A stretch of DNA of 26,482 nt from Pavlovales sp. CCMP2436 (GCA_026770615.1 MU631315.1:247472-273953); one strand, 5' to 3'. Positions 1 through 7,999 are shown, counted from the stretch's first letter. The notes: a model not told the origin generated them from the sequence alone. A program made the numbers and translations.

Positions 1-132
1 CGCTGGGCAGCGATCGGGGCCAGCGCGCTCAAGCGCGCGAGCAGCAGCTGCGCATGGCCGCGTGCCGCGATCGTACCGATCGTGTCGATGAGTTGCTTCT
101 TGATGCGCGCGGCTGCCTCCATCGGACTCATG
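1..132 (-). pseudogene. Family-1 repeat ORF, copy running off the left edge
   Basis: On the minus strand this reads MSPMEAAARIKKQLIDTIGT and continues to ...LARLSALAPIAAQ before leaving the window. It is nearly identical to the ORF at 3418-3681 (+), so it is a second, inverted copy of the same repeat-borne reading frame. I do not recognise a domain; the segment is Ala/Leu-rich and probably helical. Its 5' side abuts a family-2 end (143-214), the same junction order as at 3318-3420. It may be part of a mobile-element ORF or a host gene fragment spread by repeats; the sequence does not decide between these. Confidence 0.55.
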
Positions 133-142
133 AGCCGCTATA

Positions 143-214
143 TATATTAATGTAGGGGGGTTCGGGCTGGCGGTACGTTTCAAGTTCAAGTCAGGCTGAT
201 CTTAGCGCTCCGAT
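143..214 (+). mobile_element. Family-2 repeat terminus
   Basis: The segment begins TATATATTAATGTAGGGGGG and runs through GGGCTGGCGG and CTGATCTTAGCGCTCCGA. The same end occurs at 1975-2168 (-), 3318-3355 (-), 6905-7033 (+), 8114 onward (+), 20960-21018 (+), 21120-21290 (+) and 24912-25010 (-). It stops at the first shared bases and is followed directly by family 4, so it is a truncated end only. Confidence 0.75.
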
Positions 215-217
215 ATA

Positions 218-590
218 GCATCTGCATTAGATTTGTTTCTAACTTTTTATAAAGACGAACGCCCAATAACTAACCTACTTCTAAAATTACATACAAACAA
301 TTCAAAATGCTATATACGGTATCCAATTTTTCTCACATTTGAAAATATTTCTTCGGTGTGCTAAATACTGTATCCACTAATTCCCCATTAAAAAAAGATC
401 TCGTTGTTAGTTACTGATTTACTACCCCACGCACTCAAACTCACAATTTTCTGATAAATGTATAGAACAGAGCTCTCCGAGACGAATCAAGCGAGCCTAG
501 AGCGAGCTCTGTCTTTAATTATGGAGGCTCGCAGTGTTCAGGATGGTCGTTCCCCACTTGCGGTCTGCCCGGGGGTGACCGAAGCCATAG
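218..590 (+). repeat. Family-4 dispersed repeat, copy 1
   Basis: About 370 bp, AT-rich, running from ATCTGCA...AGAT to GGGGGTGACCGAAGCCATAGCC. A diverged direct copy lies at 2785-3155 with the same order of blocks: CCCAATAACTAA, CTGTATCCAC, TTACTGATTTACTACCCCACGCA, the AGAGCTCTCCGAGACGAAT block, then TCAGGATGGTCGT. No long ORF is conserved between the copies. The spacing of about 2.57 kb could suggest LTRs, but no retroelement proteins lie between them. Confidence 0.7.
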
Positions 591-591
591 C

Positions 592-1272
592 CTATTGTTG
601 TTGACGGCGGTTGAGGACGGCTGCGAACGCGCCGACATTGTGGAAGCTTGCCAAGTTGTTAGTCTGCGGTAGCTGGGTTGGTGGTGTGAGAGGGTCGATT
701 TCCGTGTCTTCTGGGTCATCAGGGTCGTTTATGGGCTCATCGCCCTTAATGAGCTTGATTCTTTCGGCGTTTAAAGCTTCAGTGGCTGCTAGGAGGACCC
801 CTTGTATGGTGCCCGTCTTGTACTCCCAGGTTGGGTTCAGTTTGAGGCATTCCTCGACTAGCTCCTGGGTCTGTATCGAGACGCTCCCGGCGTGCGCGTC
901 CGGGTGGCTGAGTGCAGAGTTGGTGATGGCGCGTAATTCCGAGTGGTAGCGGCTGGACCCTTCAGAGTCGGGTTTCCAGGATTTACACAGGATAAGAAGC
1001 CGGAAATTAAGACTGACGAACCCAAAACGGTGAGAGGAGAGGAGAGGGGGGAGGTGAGAGCGAGGGTGTGGGCGTGGTGGAGATGGGAACGGTGGCAGCG
1101 GCAGCCGCAGCAGCTCGAGAGAAGGAGACGGCAAGCTGTGGTGAAAGTCGAATGTGGGCGGCTGGGACGACGACGACAGCAGCATATGGAAGGCGACGGC
1201 GGCGGCGACAATGTGGCAAGGGCATCGGTGTGTCCGGCAACTCAATGATGTAATTTTTTCAGTGGTGGTCAC
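592..1272 (-). CDS. Hypothetical ORF fused across a family-5 repeat
   Basis: This is an open frame of 226 codons on the minus strand. Residues 1 to about 95 are Ser/Pro/His-rich and lie within the family-5 repeat; the same frame is open in the inverted copy at 13824-14192. Residues from about 100 to 226 (genomic 975-592) look different and more like real coding sequence. That part contains SELRAITNSALSHPDAHAGS, a Leu/Glu-rich helix (ELVEECLKL) and an Asp/Pro-rich tail ending VLNRRQQQ. I recognise no family. The most likely reading is a gene or element fragment whose 5' side was replaced by the repeat. The start codon at 1272 is therefore doubtful, and the C-terminal part deserves more trust than the N-terminal part. 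Confidence 0.35.
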   Translation of the reverse strand: MTTTEKITSLSCRTHRCPCHIVAAAVAFHMLLSSSSQPPTFDFHHSLPSPSLELLRLPLPPFPSPPRPHPRSHLPPLLSSHRFGFVSLNFRLLILCKSWKPDSEGSSRYHSELRAITNSALSHPDAHAGSVSIQTQELVEECLKLNPTWEYKTGTIQGVLLAATEALNAERIKLIKGDEPINDPDDPEDTEIDPLTPPTQLPQTNNLASFHNVGAFAAVLNRRQQQ

Positions 1273-1374
1273 GAAGCTCAGGCGCAGCTGAAAACCTGCT
1301 GGAAGGCGGATTCACTTGCGAAAGTGACGTCTTTATGAACCGACGACGATGAGAGGACTCGAGCGGAATAAATT
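990..1374 (+). repeat. Family-5 repeat, copy 1
   Basis: The segment starts GGATAAGAAGCCG and ends near GCGGAATAAATT. It matches the reverse complement of 13824-14192 over almost its whole length, including the purine-rich GAGAGGAGAGGAGAGG block and the AGCTCGAGAGAAGGAGACGG block. Copy 1 has an extra stretch of about 20 bp near 1277-1300 (AGCTCAGGCGCAGCTGAAAA). Strong purine bias leaves several frames open, so length alone is poor evidence of coding here. Confidence 0.75.
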
Positions 1375-1742
1375 TTTAACTGAGTGTTCAATGCTTTCAG
1401 GGGTATATATATGCTTTCAGGGGTACAGATACCCCTGATACTTTGCCAGAGTCCAGGCATTGCTTTTTTTTTGGGCAATACAGTAGATCCTTTTAATATT
1501 GGCCGACCTCCCACTGCGGCTTTGAGGGCTGCTGCGGCTGCGAGGAAGGCGGCGTGGCAGACGCCGCACGACATCTTCGTGGGCTTCAATGGGCAGCCGT
1601 GTGCGCGGTGGGAGACTTACCGTGGCGGTAGAAGAAATACCGTGGCAGTTCATTCTTTTTGTCGTCACTAGAATGATGAATGACGTGGCGAGAAAGAAGG
1701 CCACTATGCCACCGTGTCACAGAATTAGTGTGAAACTTCGCT
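1375..1742. other. No convincing gene
   Basis: The stretch holds a duplicated GGGGTATATATATG/GGGGTACAGATACCCC block near 1396-1434, which includes a short perfect palindrome, and a GC-rich run of GCTGCGG triplets near 1527-1555. Both strands carry ORFs of about 100 codons, but they overlap each other and show no recognisable domain. Confidence 0.4.
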
Positions 1743-1965
1743 TGGGTACGATTTAAAGCAATGGGTACAGGAACACCACTGGGTACGTGAGAGCACTTTT
1801 GGGATACGTATTTTCATTACGATACGCTTTGCGAGTTTTGTGGATACGATACTCTGAACGGGCGTGTGGATACGACTTTTGGTTTAGGTACGATTTGAAG
1901 TCAGTTTGGATACGAACTACTTAAGATCGGGCTGGATACGTCAGCGCACCCACAGGATACGTCAG
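1743..1965 (+). repeat. GGATACG-type degenerate minisatellite
   Basis: The motif (T)GG(G/A)TACG recurs about ten times at irregular 15-35 bp spacing, for example GGGTACGATTT, GGGTACGTGAGAGC, GGGATACGTA, GGATACGATAC, GGATACGACTTTT and two copies of GGATACGTCAG. No gene is visible. Confidence 0.6.
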
Positions 1966-1974
1966 AGCATTTCT

Positions 1975-2168
1975 TCTCTCGCTTGCTCGCGCACTGTCGG
2001 GCGGCCCCGGGTTGCGCAGCGACGTCAGCGCTCTGTTGAATTCGGCTTCCTCATCATCCACCAGCTCCCCACTTCGGCGTAGCGCGTAGGAGCCTGCGTC
2101 GGAGCGCTAATCGATCAGCTTGACTAGACTTGAAACACCGCCAGCCCGAACCTCCCTTCATTAATATA
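1975..2168 (-). mobile_element. Family-2 repeat copy with start of its ORF
   Basis: This is the reverse complement of the 5' part of the large copy at 8114. On the minus strand it carries the end motif, the CTCCGACGCAGGCTCCTACG block, then an open frame starting MVDDEEAE and continuing ALTSLRNPGPPDSARASE. The ORF breaks off where the GGATACG minisatellite begins. Confidence 0.7.
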
Positions 2169-2784
2169 GGCGATTAATATAAGTAAGTGACGTGCGCTGT
2201 GTGTGCAGCTCGCCGAACCTGCCCCTTTTCACGAGGGCGGTTGCCATCTCCTTTCCCCGGCCACGATTCTTAACAAGGGTCTCTAGCCGGCCGGACAGGG
2301 CGACTCAATCTATAATCCTTTTCTTAACTGAATAAACTTTCTTTTCTCATCAAACTATACTTCATTAGGTCTGTTGGTGGTGTGTGCGAGCTTGGGTTCC
2401 TCGAAAGTGAGTAGTGATGTCGCTGTGTATGTATCGGATTCGTATTTGTTCTGTGCCTGCCATTCTGGGTGAGCGCATGAGTGTGGTTATGGCGTGTGCT
2501 GGTTGTGGTTTTCCTCTTCGTGTGGTTCCGGTTCTTGGTGCTTCGTGTGTCCATGGGCAGCCTCCTGTGGGTTGCAGTGGGGCTTCTTAAGGCTTTGGTT
2601 TGCCTTTGGTGGGTGTCCAGGGTGGGCCTGCGCGGTAGAGTTCCAGGGTTCGGTGGATTTTCTTTCTGTCAGCGTGGTGTGTGGGCTCTGGCTCAGGTCA
2701 CCCCCTGTCAGAGGACGACCATCCTGAGCGCTTCGTCGAAGACAAGAACGAAATATGGCCAGTAAATTTTCAAATGAATGTATC
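2169..2784. other. G/T-biased region, no gene
   Basis: From about 2380 to 2690 the plus strand is strongly enriched in G and T and poor in A and C. The apparent minus-strand ORFs (Thr/His/Asn/Pro-rich) follow from this bias. An inverted piece of the family-4 3' end lies at about 2696-2730 (minus strand GCTCAGGATGGTCGTCC, then GGGGGTGACC). I see no credible gene. Confidence 0.5.
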
Positions 2785-3155
2785 TGCAGTAGATTCGTAT
2801 TTAACTTTTTATAAATTGGACGCCCAATAACTAAATTGCTTCTTAAAATTATATACGAACATTTCGAAATGCTGTATACTGTATCCAAAATTACTCACAT
2901 AATAAAAAATTCTTCGTTGTGCTTAATACTGTATCCACCAATCCCCATTTTTTTAAAAGACATCTTTTTTAGTTACTGATTTACTACCCCACGCATTCAA
3001 ATTCACAACTTCCTGATATATGTACAGAATAGAGCTCTCCGAGACGAATCCAGCAAGCCTATAGCGAGCTCTGTTTTCAATTATGGAGGCGAACAGTGCT
3101 CAGGATGGTCGTCCCCACTTGCGGACTGACGGGGGTGACCGAAGCCATAGCCCGT
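2785..3155 (+). repeat. Family-4 dispersed repeat, copy 2
   Basis: This is a direct copy of 218-590 with the same block order and scattered substitutions. Its 3' end, TCAGGATGGTCGTCCCCACT then GGGGGTGACCGAAGCCATAGCC, is followed by unrelated sequence to about 3317 in which I see no gene. Confidence 0.7.
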
Positions 3156-3317
3156 GGCTATTGCTATGTCGACGCGGAGGATGGTGGCTATGCTATGTAT
3201 CATGTTGTTGTTTATCAAGCGCCTTTCCCCGACTTTTTACGGCTAAACTAGGAACCGGATATGTTCAAAAGTAAACAAGAATATGGGTTTCGACGTTATA
3301 ATACTGATATGGATTCA

Positions 3318-3355
3318 ACGTACCGCCAGCCCGAACCCCCCTACATTAATATATA
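3318..3355 (-). mobile_element. Family-2 end fragment joined to family 1
   Basis: ACGTACCGCCAGCCCGAACC followed by CCCCTACATTAATATATAA is the inverted family-2 terminus. It sits about 60 bp upstream of the family-1 ORF at 3418, reproducing the junction seen in inverted form at 1-214. Confidence 0.65.
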
Positions 3356-3417
3356 ATCCCCCAGAAATATAAATCCCCACACTCGTCAAGGAAATCTCGG
3401 CGCAGGGAGGCCGCAAG

Positions 3418-3681
3418 ATGTACGCGCTGATGGGCGTGAGTCCGCTGGAGGCGGCCGCGCGCATCAAGAAGCAACTCATCGACACGATCGGTACGATCGC
3501 GGCATGCGGCCATGCGCAGCTGCTGCTCGCGCGCTTGAGCGCGCTGGCCCCGATCGCTGCTCAGCGTGGGAACACGACAAACAGCAACCAGCAGATCATC
3601 TCCCTAACTGCCCTTGCCCGGGCACACTACCGGAGATCCATCGGCACGCGCGGTGGCGCCCAAGCCAGCGCAGCCGACTAA
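3418..3681 (+). CDS. Family-1 repeat-borne ORF (C-terminal part)
   Basis: This 87-codon frame starts MYALMGVSPLEAAARIKKQL and ends RSIGTRGGAQASAAD before TAA. A second copy of its C-terminal half lies at 24669-24817 (+) and its N-terminal half is at 1-132 (-). In all of them the protein frame is better kept than the flanks, which suggests selection or recent spread. It is Ala/Leu/Ile-rich, probably helical, with a basic C-terminal stretch (ARAHYRRSIGTRGG). I see no catalytic motif and do not recognise the family. The frame may begin further upstream, since the start is only the first ATG after a repeat junction. The tandem family-1 ends at 3690-3970 follow at once, placing this ORF just inside an element end. 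Confidence 0.5.
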   Translation: MYALMGVSPLEAAARIKKQLIDTIGTIAACGHAQLLLARLSALAPIAAQRGNTTNSNQQIISLTALARAHYRRSIGTRGGAQASAAD

Positions 3682-3689
3682 GGCACGCA

Positions 3690-3970
3690 GCAGGCTATGG
3701 GCGACGCAGCACTCAGACCAGCACAACATTCAGAACAGTCAGACGCCAGCTTGAATCCCTATCAGAAATGTAATCCCCACACGCTGCAGGCAATGGGCGA
3801 CGCAGCGCTTAGACCAGCACAACATTCAGAACAGTCAGATGCCAGCTTGAATCCCTATAATCCCCACCCGCGCAGCCGAATTAGGCACAGCAGGCAATGG
3901 ATGGACGCAGCACTCAGACCAGCACAACTTTCAGGACAGTTAGACGCCAGCTTGAACCCTTATCAGTAAT
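3690..3970 (+). repeat. Three tandem copies of the family-1 end
   Basis: Three units start GCAGGC(T/A)ATGG at 3690, 3786 and 3890 (96 and 104 bp apart). Each runs through GACGCAGC, CAGACCAGCACAAC and CAGACGCCAGCTTGAATCCC. The frame MGDAALRPAQHSEQ...DASLNPY is open through the set, but this follows from the repeat and need not be coding. Single or tandem copies of the same end occur at 11394-11585, 13128, 19725, 21298, 24820 and 25018. Confidence 0.8.
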
Positions 3971-3998
3971 GATATAACCCCCGCCCAAAGCGGCGCAG

Positions 3999-4274
3999 AT
4001 GGCGCAGGCAGCACGGGCGGCGCAGGCGGCGCAGAAAGCGAAGGCGACGCAGAAAGCGCAAGCAGTAGTGAAGGCAGCGAAGTCGGCGGCGGCACTGCCG
4101 CAAGACGCAGCGCGGGCGCACCTGTCGATGCAAGTGGCGGCGAAACTGGCAGCTGAGAAGACGGCCGCGGAGAAAAAGGCGAGGAGCGTTAATGCCAATG
4201 CGGAAAACAGGGAGAAGCGCCCACAGCCAACGCGGTGGGAGTGGTGGCAAAGGCGGCAAAGGCGGCAAAGGTAG
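3999..4274 (+). CDS. Ala/Lys-rich low-complexity ORF, possibly frameshifted
   Basis: The frame reads MAQAARAAQAAQKAKATQKA and continues with KAAKSAAALPQDAARAHL, then AAKLAAEKTAAEKKARS. Its composition resembles Ala/Lys-rich linker-type or coiled proteins, but no family is recognisable. Near 4230-4245 the Ala/Lys pattern jumps to another frame (VAKAAKAAKVEAAKEM, then VPTAAAMRKKK) and runs on to about 4350. This suggests one frameshift in a decayed longer gene. A minus-strand frame is also open, as expected from GCG/GCA triplet bias. It lies directly after the family-1 ends, so it may be element cargo. Confidence 0.25.
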   Translation: MAQAARAAQAAQKAKATQKAQAVVKAAKSAAALPQDAARAHLSMQVAAKLAAEKTAAEKKARSVNANAENREKRPQPTRWEWWQRRQRRQR

Positions 4275-4420
4275 AGGCGGCGAAGGAGATGGTGCCAACG
4301 GCGGCAGCGATGCGCAAGAAAAAAAATGGGGTAGGGGGGGTGACCCAACCTAAAATTTGCGCCGCTGCTGTATATATGGCAAATATACCATGCTGAGCCG
4401 CTGTATATATACATATATAT

Positions 4421-4586
4421 ATGGGATCGCGGGCAATAAGAACGGCGGGTTTTGAGGCTGAGGCTGAGTTTCTTAGCAAATTACATACAAACAATGGTTA
4501 AAGTTTGGTTAAAATTACCATTGAAAGGCTAAAAAACGAGGCTCAGTTTCTTAACACGACGGTTTCTTATTGCCTGCGATCCTCTG
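4421..4586. mobile_element. MITE, copy A (TA-flanked, CAGGGGATCG ends)
   Basis: The left end GGGATCGCGGGCAATAAGAA is matched in inverted form by TTCTTATTGCCTGCGATCCT at the right. The interior is AT-rich and contains AAATTACATACAAACAAT and GAGGCTCAGTTTCTTA blocks also seen in the copies at 9345-9558 and 16251-16415. It sits in a TATATA tract, consistent with TA target preference. It has no coding capacity. Confidence 0.75.
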
Positions 4587-4588
4587 TA

Positions 4589-5422
4589 TATATATATATG
4601 GCAAATATATTGGCCTATATGTTAAAAAAAAAATCGCTGCCTTGTATGTAAAGAAAATCTTTGCGAGATACTGCAATATAATTTAAATGTGAATGTTTAA
4701 AAATATCTTCGTTGCAATATATGGATGTATTTTACTTTGTTTACCACTGTAAATATGGCAATATATGGCAAAAATATGGTAAAAAAAATCTTCGCTGGCA
4801 ATATTTCAAAAATATAGACTATATCGATGGCCTTTGCCAATCAATGCTCCACCGTCTTGGGGATGGTGCTGCCTCGCGTTGTCTAGGCGGCGGCCTTGCC
4901 CTGTGTGTTTCGGCTGAATTTTGTTCGAGCGTTATGGTGCTTGATCGTGTGACCCGTTTTTGGCTGGGGGTTGGAGATGCTTCACTTTTCCGTTGATATT
5001 CGTGGCTCCTTGCGTTATGGGGTTTTGGACTTGTTGTTTTATCCTTTGAGGTTTTGGTTACGTGGTAGTCGTTCTTTCTGATTCTCTTCAGGTGTTGTTT
5101 CCTGTGTGGTTGTCTTCTGTTTGTTGCTGTTGTTCTAGCTCTGCGTGTAATCTCTTCACCTTTTTGCTTCCCGTGTTCCTTTTGATGGAGACGCTTGCTC
5201 TCCTTTGGTTTGTGTGTGTGCTTGCCCTATTCTTATTTCCTAGACATTGTTTGCTGTCCTCAGGTTTTACTCAAATATGTTCCCTCCTGTTAAGTGACTT
5301 GCGTTTTGTTCGGATGGGGTTGTAGGTGCATTTGGCGTTTTGGCAGGGGTTTGCGTGTGTTCTTGTTGTGGTTTGGGAGTGCGGTTGTCGTGCTCCCGAA
5401 TTACGATTTTTTTTTATTCATG
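4589..5422. other. AT-rich then T/G-biased tract, no gene
   Basis: From 4589 to about 4830 the sequence is AT-rich with repeated GGCAATATATGG/GGCAAATATA words. From about 4840 to 5420 the plus strand is T- and G-biased, which makes apparently hydrophobic ORFs (for example 5062-5325). No start context, domain or splice structure supports a gene. Confidence 0.4.
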
Positions 5423-5623
5423 GCTGGTACCTCCGGAAGTAGAACACGCACGCGCGTGTGCTCGTGCAGTCGCGCGTGAAGATCGCGGCCCAGGACGCGC
5501 GCGGCGTGAAGGACGGTAGTGGACATCTACCGTCCTTCACGCCGCGCGCGTCCTGGGCCGCGATCTTCACGCGCGACTGCACGAGCACACGCGCGTGCGT
5601 GTTCTACTTCCGGAGGTACCAGC
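5423..5623. repeat. 201-bp near-perfect hairpin palindrome
   Basis: Positions 5423-5519 are followed by a 7-nt spacer (TGGACAT, 5520-5526), and 5527-5623 is the reverse complement of the left arm. The arms are 97 nt with no mismatch that I can find. The arms begin GCTGGTACCTCCGGAAGTAG and meet at GGACGGTAG. The short ORFs that cross it are by-products of the symmetry. It could be a genuine foldback, a small-RNA precursor or an assembly strand-switch artefact. Confidence 0.9.
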
Positions 5624-6154
5624 GTGCTCGCGCAACGACGTCTCCTCGCTGACCCGGTGAATGCCCGCGGCCACTGGACCCAGACTTTGAGAGGCTGATC
5701 GCTCCAAAAAGTTGCAACAGAGCTCATTTAGAAATATTTTCACGTAGTGGACCCCTACCCCCCTGCTCCAGCACGGTCACAGCCTCACTCGTAGACGTCG
5801 CCGCAGCTTTACGTCATATTTAAAAAAATCGCTTTGCAGGTCATCCTACTTACTACATCCCACTGATCAAGAGCGCTATCGTTGCCGATATAGCGATAAA
5901 TATGTTGGTCGCAGCGCTCACTGGACAGTCGCCTGCTAACAGCACAGGTCGAGGACGGGCGGCGAGCCGTCGAAGACGCCGCCTGTCCAGAAGCAGATCG
6001 TGTGATGCCTGTCCCGGTCTGCGCCGAATTTCAATTTAACGGGCTCGCCGACTACGCGGTGGAGGTGCCACCTCGCGGTTCCGAGAGATCAGCAATCTTT
6101 CTTTGCCTCTTTCTCCCCCGGTACGCAACCGCGTCAGTCGGCACTGCCGTTGGC
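5624..6154. promoter_or_regulatory. Upstream region of the Tim9-like gene
   Basis: No independent gene is visible. A pyrimidine-rich run before CGCGTCAG at about 6104-6139 could be a 3' splice site of a 5' UTR intron. The Tim frame stays open back to 6002, but those residues do not look like a small-Tim N-terminus. Confidence 0.3.
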
Positions 6155-6424
6155 ATGGGCTTTACGACGGGCTCGGCGATGGAGGAGGCGCAGCAGCACC
6201 AGCAGGCGGCCGCGCTCCGCGAGAAGGAGATGCGTGATATGTACCATCGAATCACGCGCGTGTGCTTCAATGAGTGCGTCACGTCCTTCGCGCTCACGAA
6301 GCAGTTCCTCCCTGGCGAGGTTCATTGCCTGGAGACGTGCGCGTTAAAATACTACCAGCTCAGCATGTCGATGGGCGGGACGTTCGCGGACATGTACATG
6401 CAGGACCAGCAGGCCAGGCGATAA
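6155..6424 (+). CDS. TIM9: Mitochondrial small Tim chaperone, Tim9-like
   Basis: The 89-residue protein has the twin CX3C signature of the small Tim family: Cys37/Cys41 (CFNEC) and Cys58/Cys62 (CLETC), separated by 16 residues. In this family the four Cys form two intramolecular disulfides that hold a helical hairpin. Six subunits form a ring that escorts hydrophobic precursors across the intermembrane space to the inner-membrane TIM22 and outer-membrane SAM machineries. The helix before the first pair (MRDMYHRITRVCF), the Phe after CV and the tail MGGTFADMYMQDQQ fit Tim9 better than Tim8, Tim10 or Tim13. I chose Met at 6155 because it gives the usual length of about 90 residues. The frame extends upstream to 6002, but those 51 residues are atypical. 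The Gln-rich stretch at residues 13-17 is unremarkable. No targeting presequence is expected. Paralogue assignment within the family is less certain than the family itself. Confidence 0.85.
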   Translation: MGFTTGSAMEEAQQHQQAAALREKEMRDMYHRITRVCFNECVTSFALTKQFLPGEVHCLETCALKYYQLSMSMGGTFADMYMQDQQARR

Positions 6425-6784
6425 AGGACTTTGCACTGCGCGGGTAACGCCGATAGCTAACGTGACACCTTTTGATCGAGCAAACAAAACGACAGCACAA
6501 CAACATTCCAACAGCCCCGACAACGGGCAAACCAACAACGACTATGTGCGCAGAACACGTGGCTCCTATCGAGGGCGCTCATGTCGGTTGCTCACCATTA
6601 CCAGCCAGCGACCGCGGGCGTGTGGCCCCCTGTTGCGCTGCACTGACCGTGTCTGATCCTTCGGTGCTTTTCTTTAGAGTGCTTTTAGGGCAACTGGTAC
6701 CCATGTTATACTCATGATTTTGACAAGCTGTAACTGTTTTCTAACTTAATAACTAAGTGAGTAACTCAGAGGGGTGATGATTCA
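6425..6784. other. 3' flank of the Tim9-like gene, no gene seen
   Basis: The region holds overlapping ORFs under 85 codons with no domain. It would contain the Tim9-like 3' UTR; I see no clear polyadenylation signal. Confidence 0.3.
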
Positions 6785-7165
6785 TCAGAATTGATGTATC
6801 GGAATGTTTCGTGTATCGGATACATCACCGATGCATCGCGATACAGCTGATGTATCGTGTATCGCGAGTCACGATATAGGTAACATAGCGTGGTAACTTA
6901 TATGTATTATATTAATGTAGGGGGGTTCGGGCTGGCGGTACATTTCAAGTTCAAGTCAGATCTTAGCGCTCCGACGCAGGCTCCTACGCGCTACGCCGAA
7001 GTGGGGAGCTGGTAGAAGTGGTGGATGATGAGGTATATGGTACACGATCCATCAGATGTATCGTGCTGTATCGCGCTGTATCGGCGATGTATCGCCCGCT
7101 GATACACCGATACAGCACTCTGAAAGATACATCAATTCCGATACACAAGAAACACGAAACATCCC
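6785..7165. repeat. TGTATC/GATACA-rich inverted repeat with nested insertion
   Basis: The left part (about 6785-6865) reads ATTGATGTATCGGAATGTTT and TGTATCGGATACATC. The right part (about 7045-7165), reverse-complemented, gives CGGGATGTTTCGTG and GTATCGGAATTGATGTATC. Each side has many TGTATCG/CGATACA words. The two sides are inverted relative to each other and flank the family-2 copy at 6905-7033. They may be the ends of one older element or a palindromic minisatellite. Confidence 0.6.
6905..7033 (+). mobile_element. Short family-2 insertion, possible TATATG duplication
   Basis: The 129-bp segment starts TATTATATTAATGTAGGGGG and ends GTGGTGGATGATGAGG, just inside the family-2 ORF start. TATATG occurs immediately before it (6899-6904) and immediately after it (7034-7039), a possible 6-bp target duplication. 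The AT-rich context makes chance possible. Confidence 0.5.
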
Positions 7166-7381
7166 GTGTTTATTTAAAAAATATTAGATTACTTAATAAA
7201 GACAGCTCCGTGGCGGCAGACCGCGACGGCAAATCGCCGCCGAACGACCGCGGCTGGTTGCTGAGCGACGGCGGCTCGCCGTCGCCGCCGAGCGACTGCG
7301 GCTCCCCGATGCGGCTCCCCGGCGGCATCGTGAACGATTTTAAAAAGCGGAGCCAAGGCGCGCGGAACAGTTTGCTCAGTT

Positions 7382-7999
7382 ATGGACGTTGACGACCTGG
7401 CCAGCTGCTGCCGGGTGGACGGCCTGAGCCCGCAGGACCTGCCCGAGGGCGACGAGGACGAGGACGATGACGTGGACGCGGGCCTGTCCGGGCCCGACGG
7501 CCGCACAGTCGGCACCATGCACGAGGCCTGGCCGTCGAGCGCACACTGGCGCCACGGGGACACGGCCAGGCGTGCGCTGGCCGATGCTGGCCGCGCCGCG
7601 CAGGGCGGCATTGCGATGGGGCTCGTGGCGCGTGCGACGCGCGCGCATGCGCCACGGCCAGCCTCCGCGGCCGAGCCACCTTGCCCATTTCGAACTGAGC
7701 CACCCTGCGCCCCTCGACCGAGGATCCGCCAAGAGAGCATACTCCTCGCGCGCCTCTTCCGCCTGGGCGGAGGAGTCGCTGCGATCCCAAAGTCCAACGA
7801 AGCCATGGGTCGGACCACAGCCCTCGGCGAGTCGATGTCCAAGCTCGTATCAAAGCTCGCGGGGAAGTGCGGAAAGGCGAACAGGACGCACGCCTCCGTG
7901 GCCAAGTTTCACAGCAAGCTGGTCGAGGCCACGCTCGAGATGGGGTTGCCGCCGCACGTGGTGGACCGGATTATGCAGAGAATATCGCCCGGCGTGTGA
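7382..7999 (+). CDS. Hypothetical acidic protein
   Basis: This 205-codon frame starts MDVDDLASCCRVDGLSPQDL. Residues 22-33 are a run of Glu/Asp (EGDEDEDDDVDA) and the middle (about 75-120) is Ala/Pro/Arg-rich and low in complexity. The C-terminal 60 residues look like folded helices (SMSKLVSKLAGKCGKANRTH, then FHSKLVEATLEMGLPPHVVD). The end, DRIMQRISPGV, resembles short helical protein-interaction modules, but I recognise no family. Three minus-strand frames overlap but are Arg/Pro/Ala-rich shadows. The middle could hide an intron, because a GTGCGACGCG word there is followed by a pyrimidine-rich tract. The gene ends about 115 bp before the family-2 copy at 8114. Confidence 0.5.
   Translation: MDVDDLASCCRVDGLSPQDLPEGDEDEDDDVDAGLSGPDGRTVGTMHEAWPSSAHWRHGDTARRALADAGRAAQGGIAMGLVARATRAHAPRPASAAEPPCPFRTEPPCAPRPRIRQESILLARLFRLGGGVAAIPKSNEAMGRTTALGESMSKLVSKLAGKCGKANRTHASVAKFHSKLVEATLEMGLPPHVVDRIMQRISPGV

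Noticed and set aside
218..3155. LTR retrotransposon with family-4 copies as LTRs
   Set aside because: The copies differ at many sites. They lack TG...CA ends and a matching flank, and the interval has no gag, reverse transcriptase or integrase.
5062..5325. Hydrophobic 87-residue membrane protein
   Set aside because: The hydrophobicity follows from T/G-biased DNA; there is no family pattern and the neighbouring sequence has the same bias.
5458..5727. Short ORFs in and beside the hairpin
   Set aside because: They are by-products of the inverted repeat and GC-rich composition on both strands.
7189..7905. Minus-strand 238-codon ORF opposite the acidic protein
   Set aside because: Ser/Pro/Arg-rich low-complexity frame, weaker than the plus-strand frame with its helical C-terminus.
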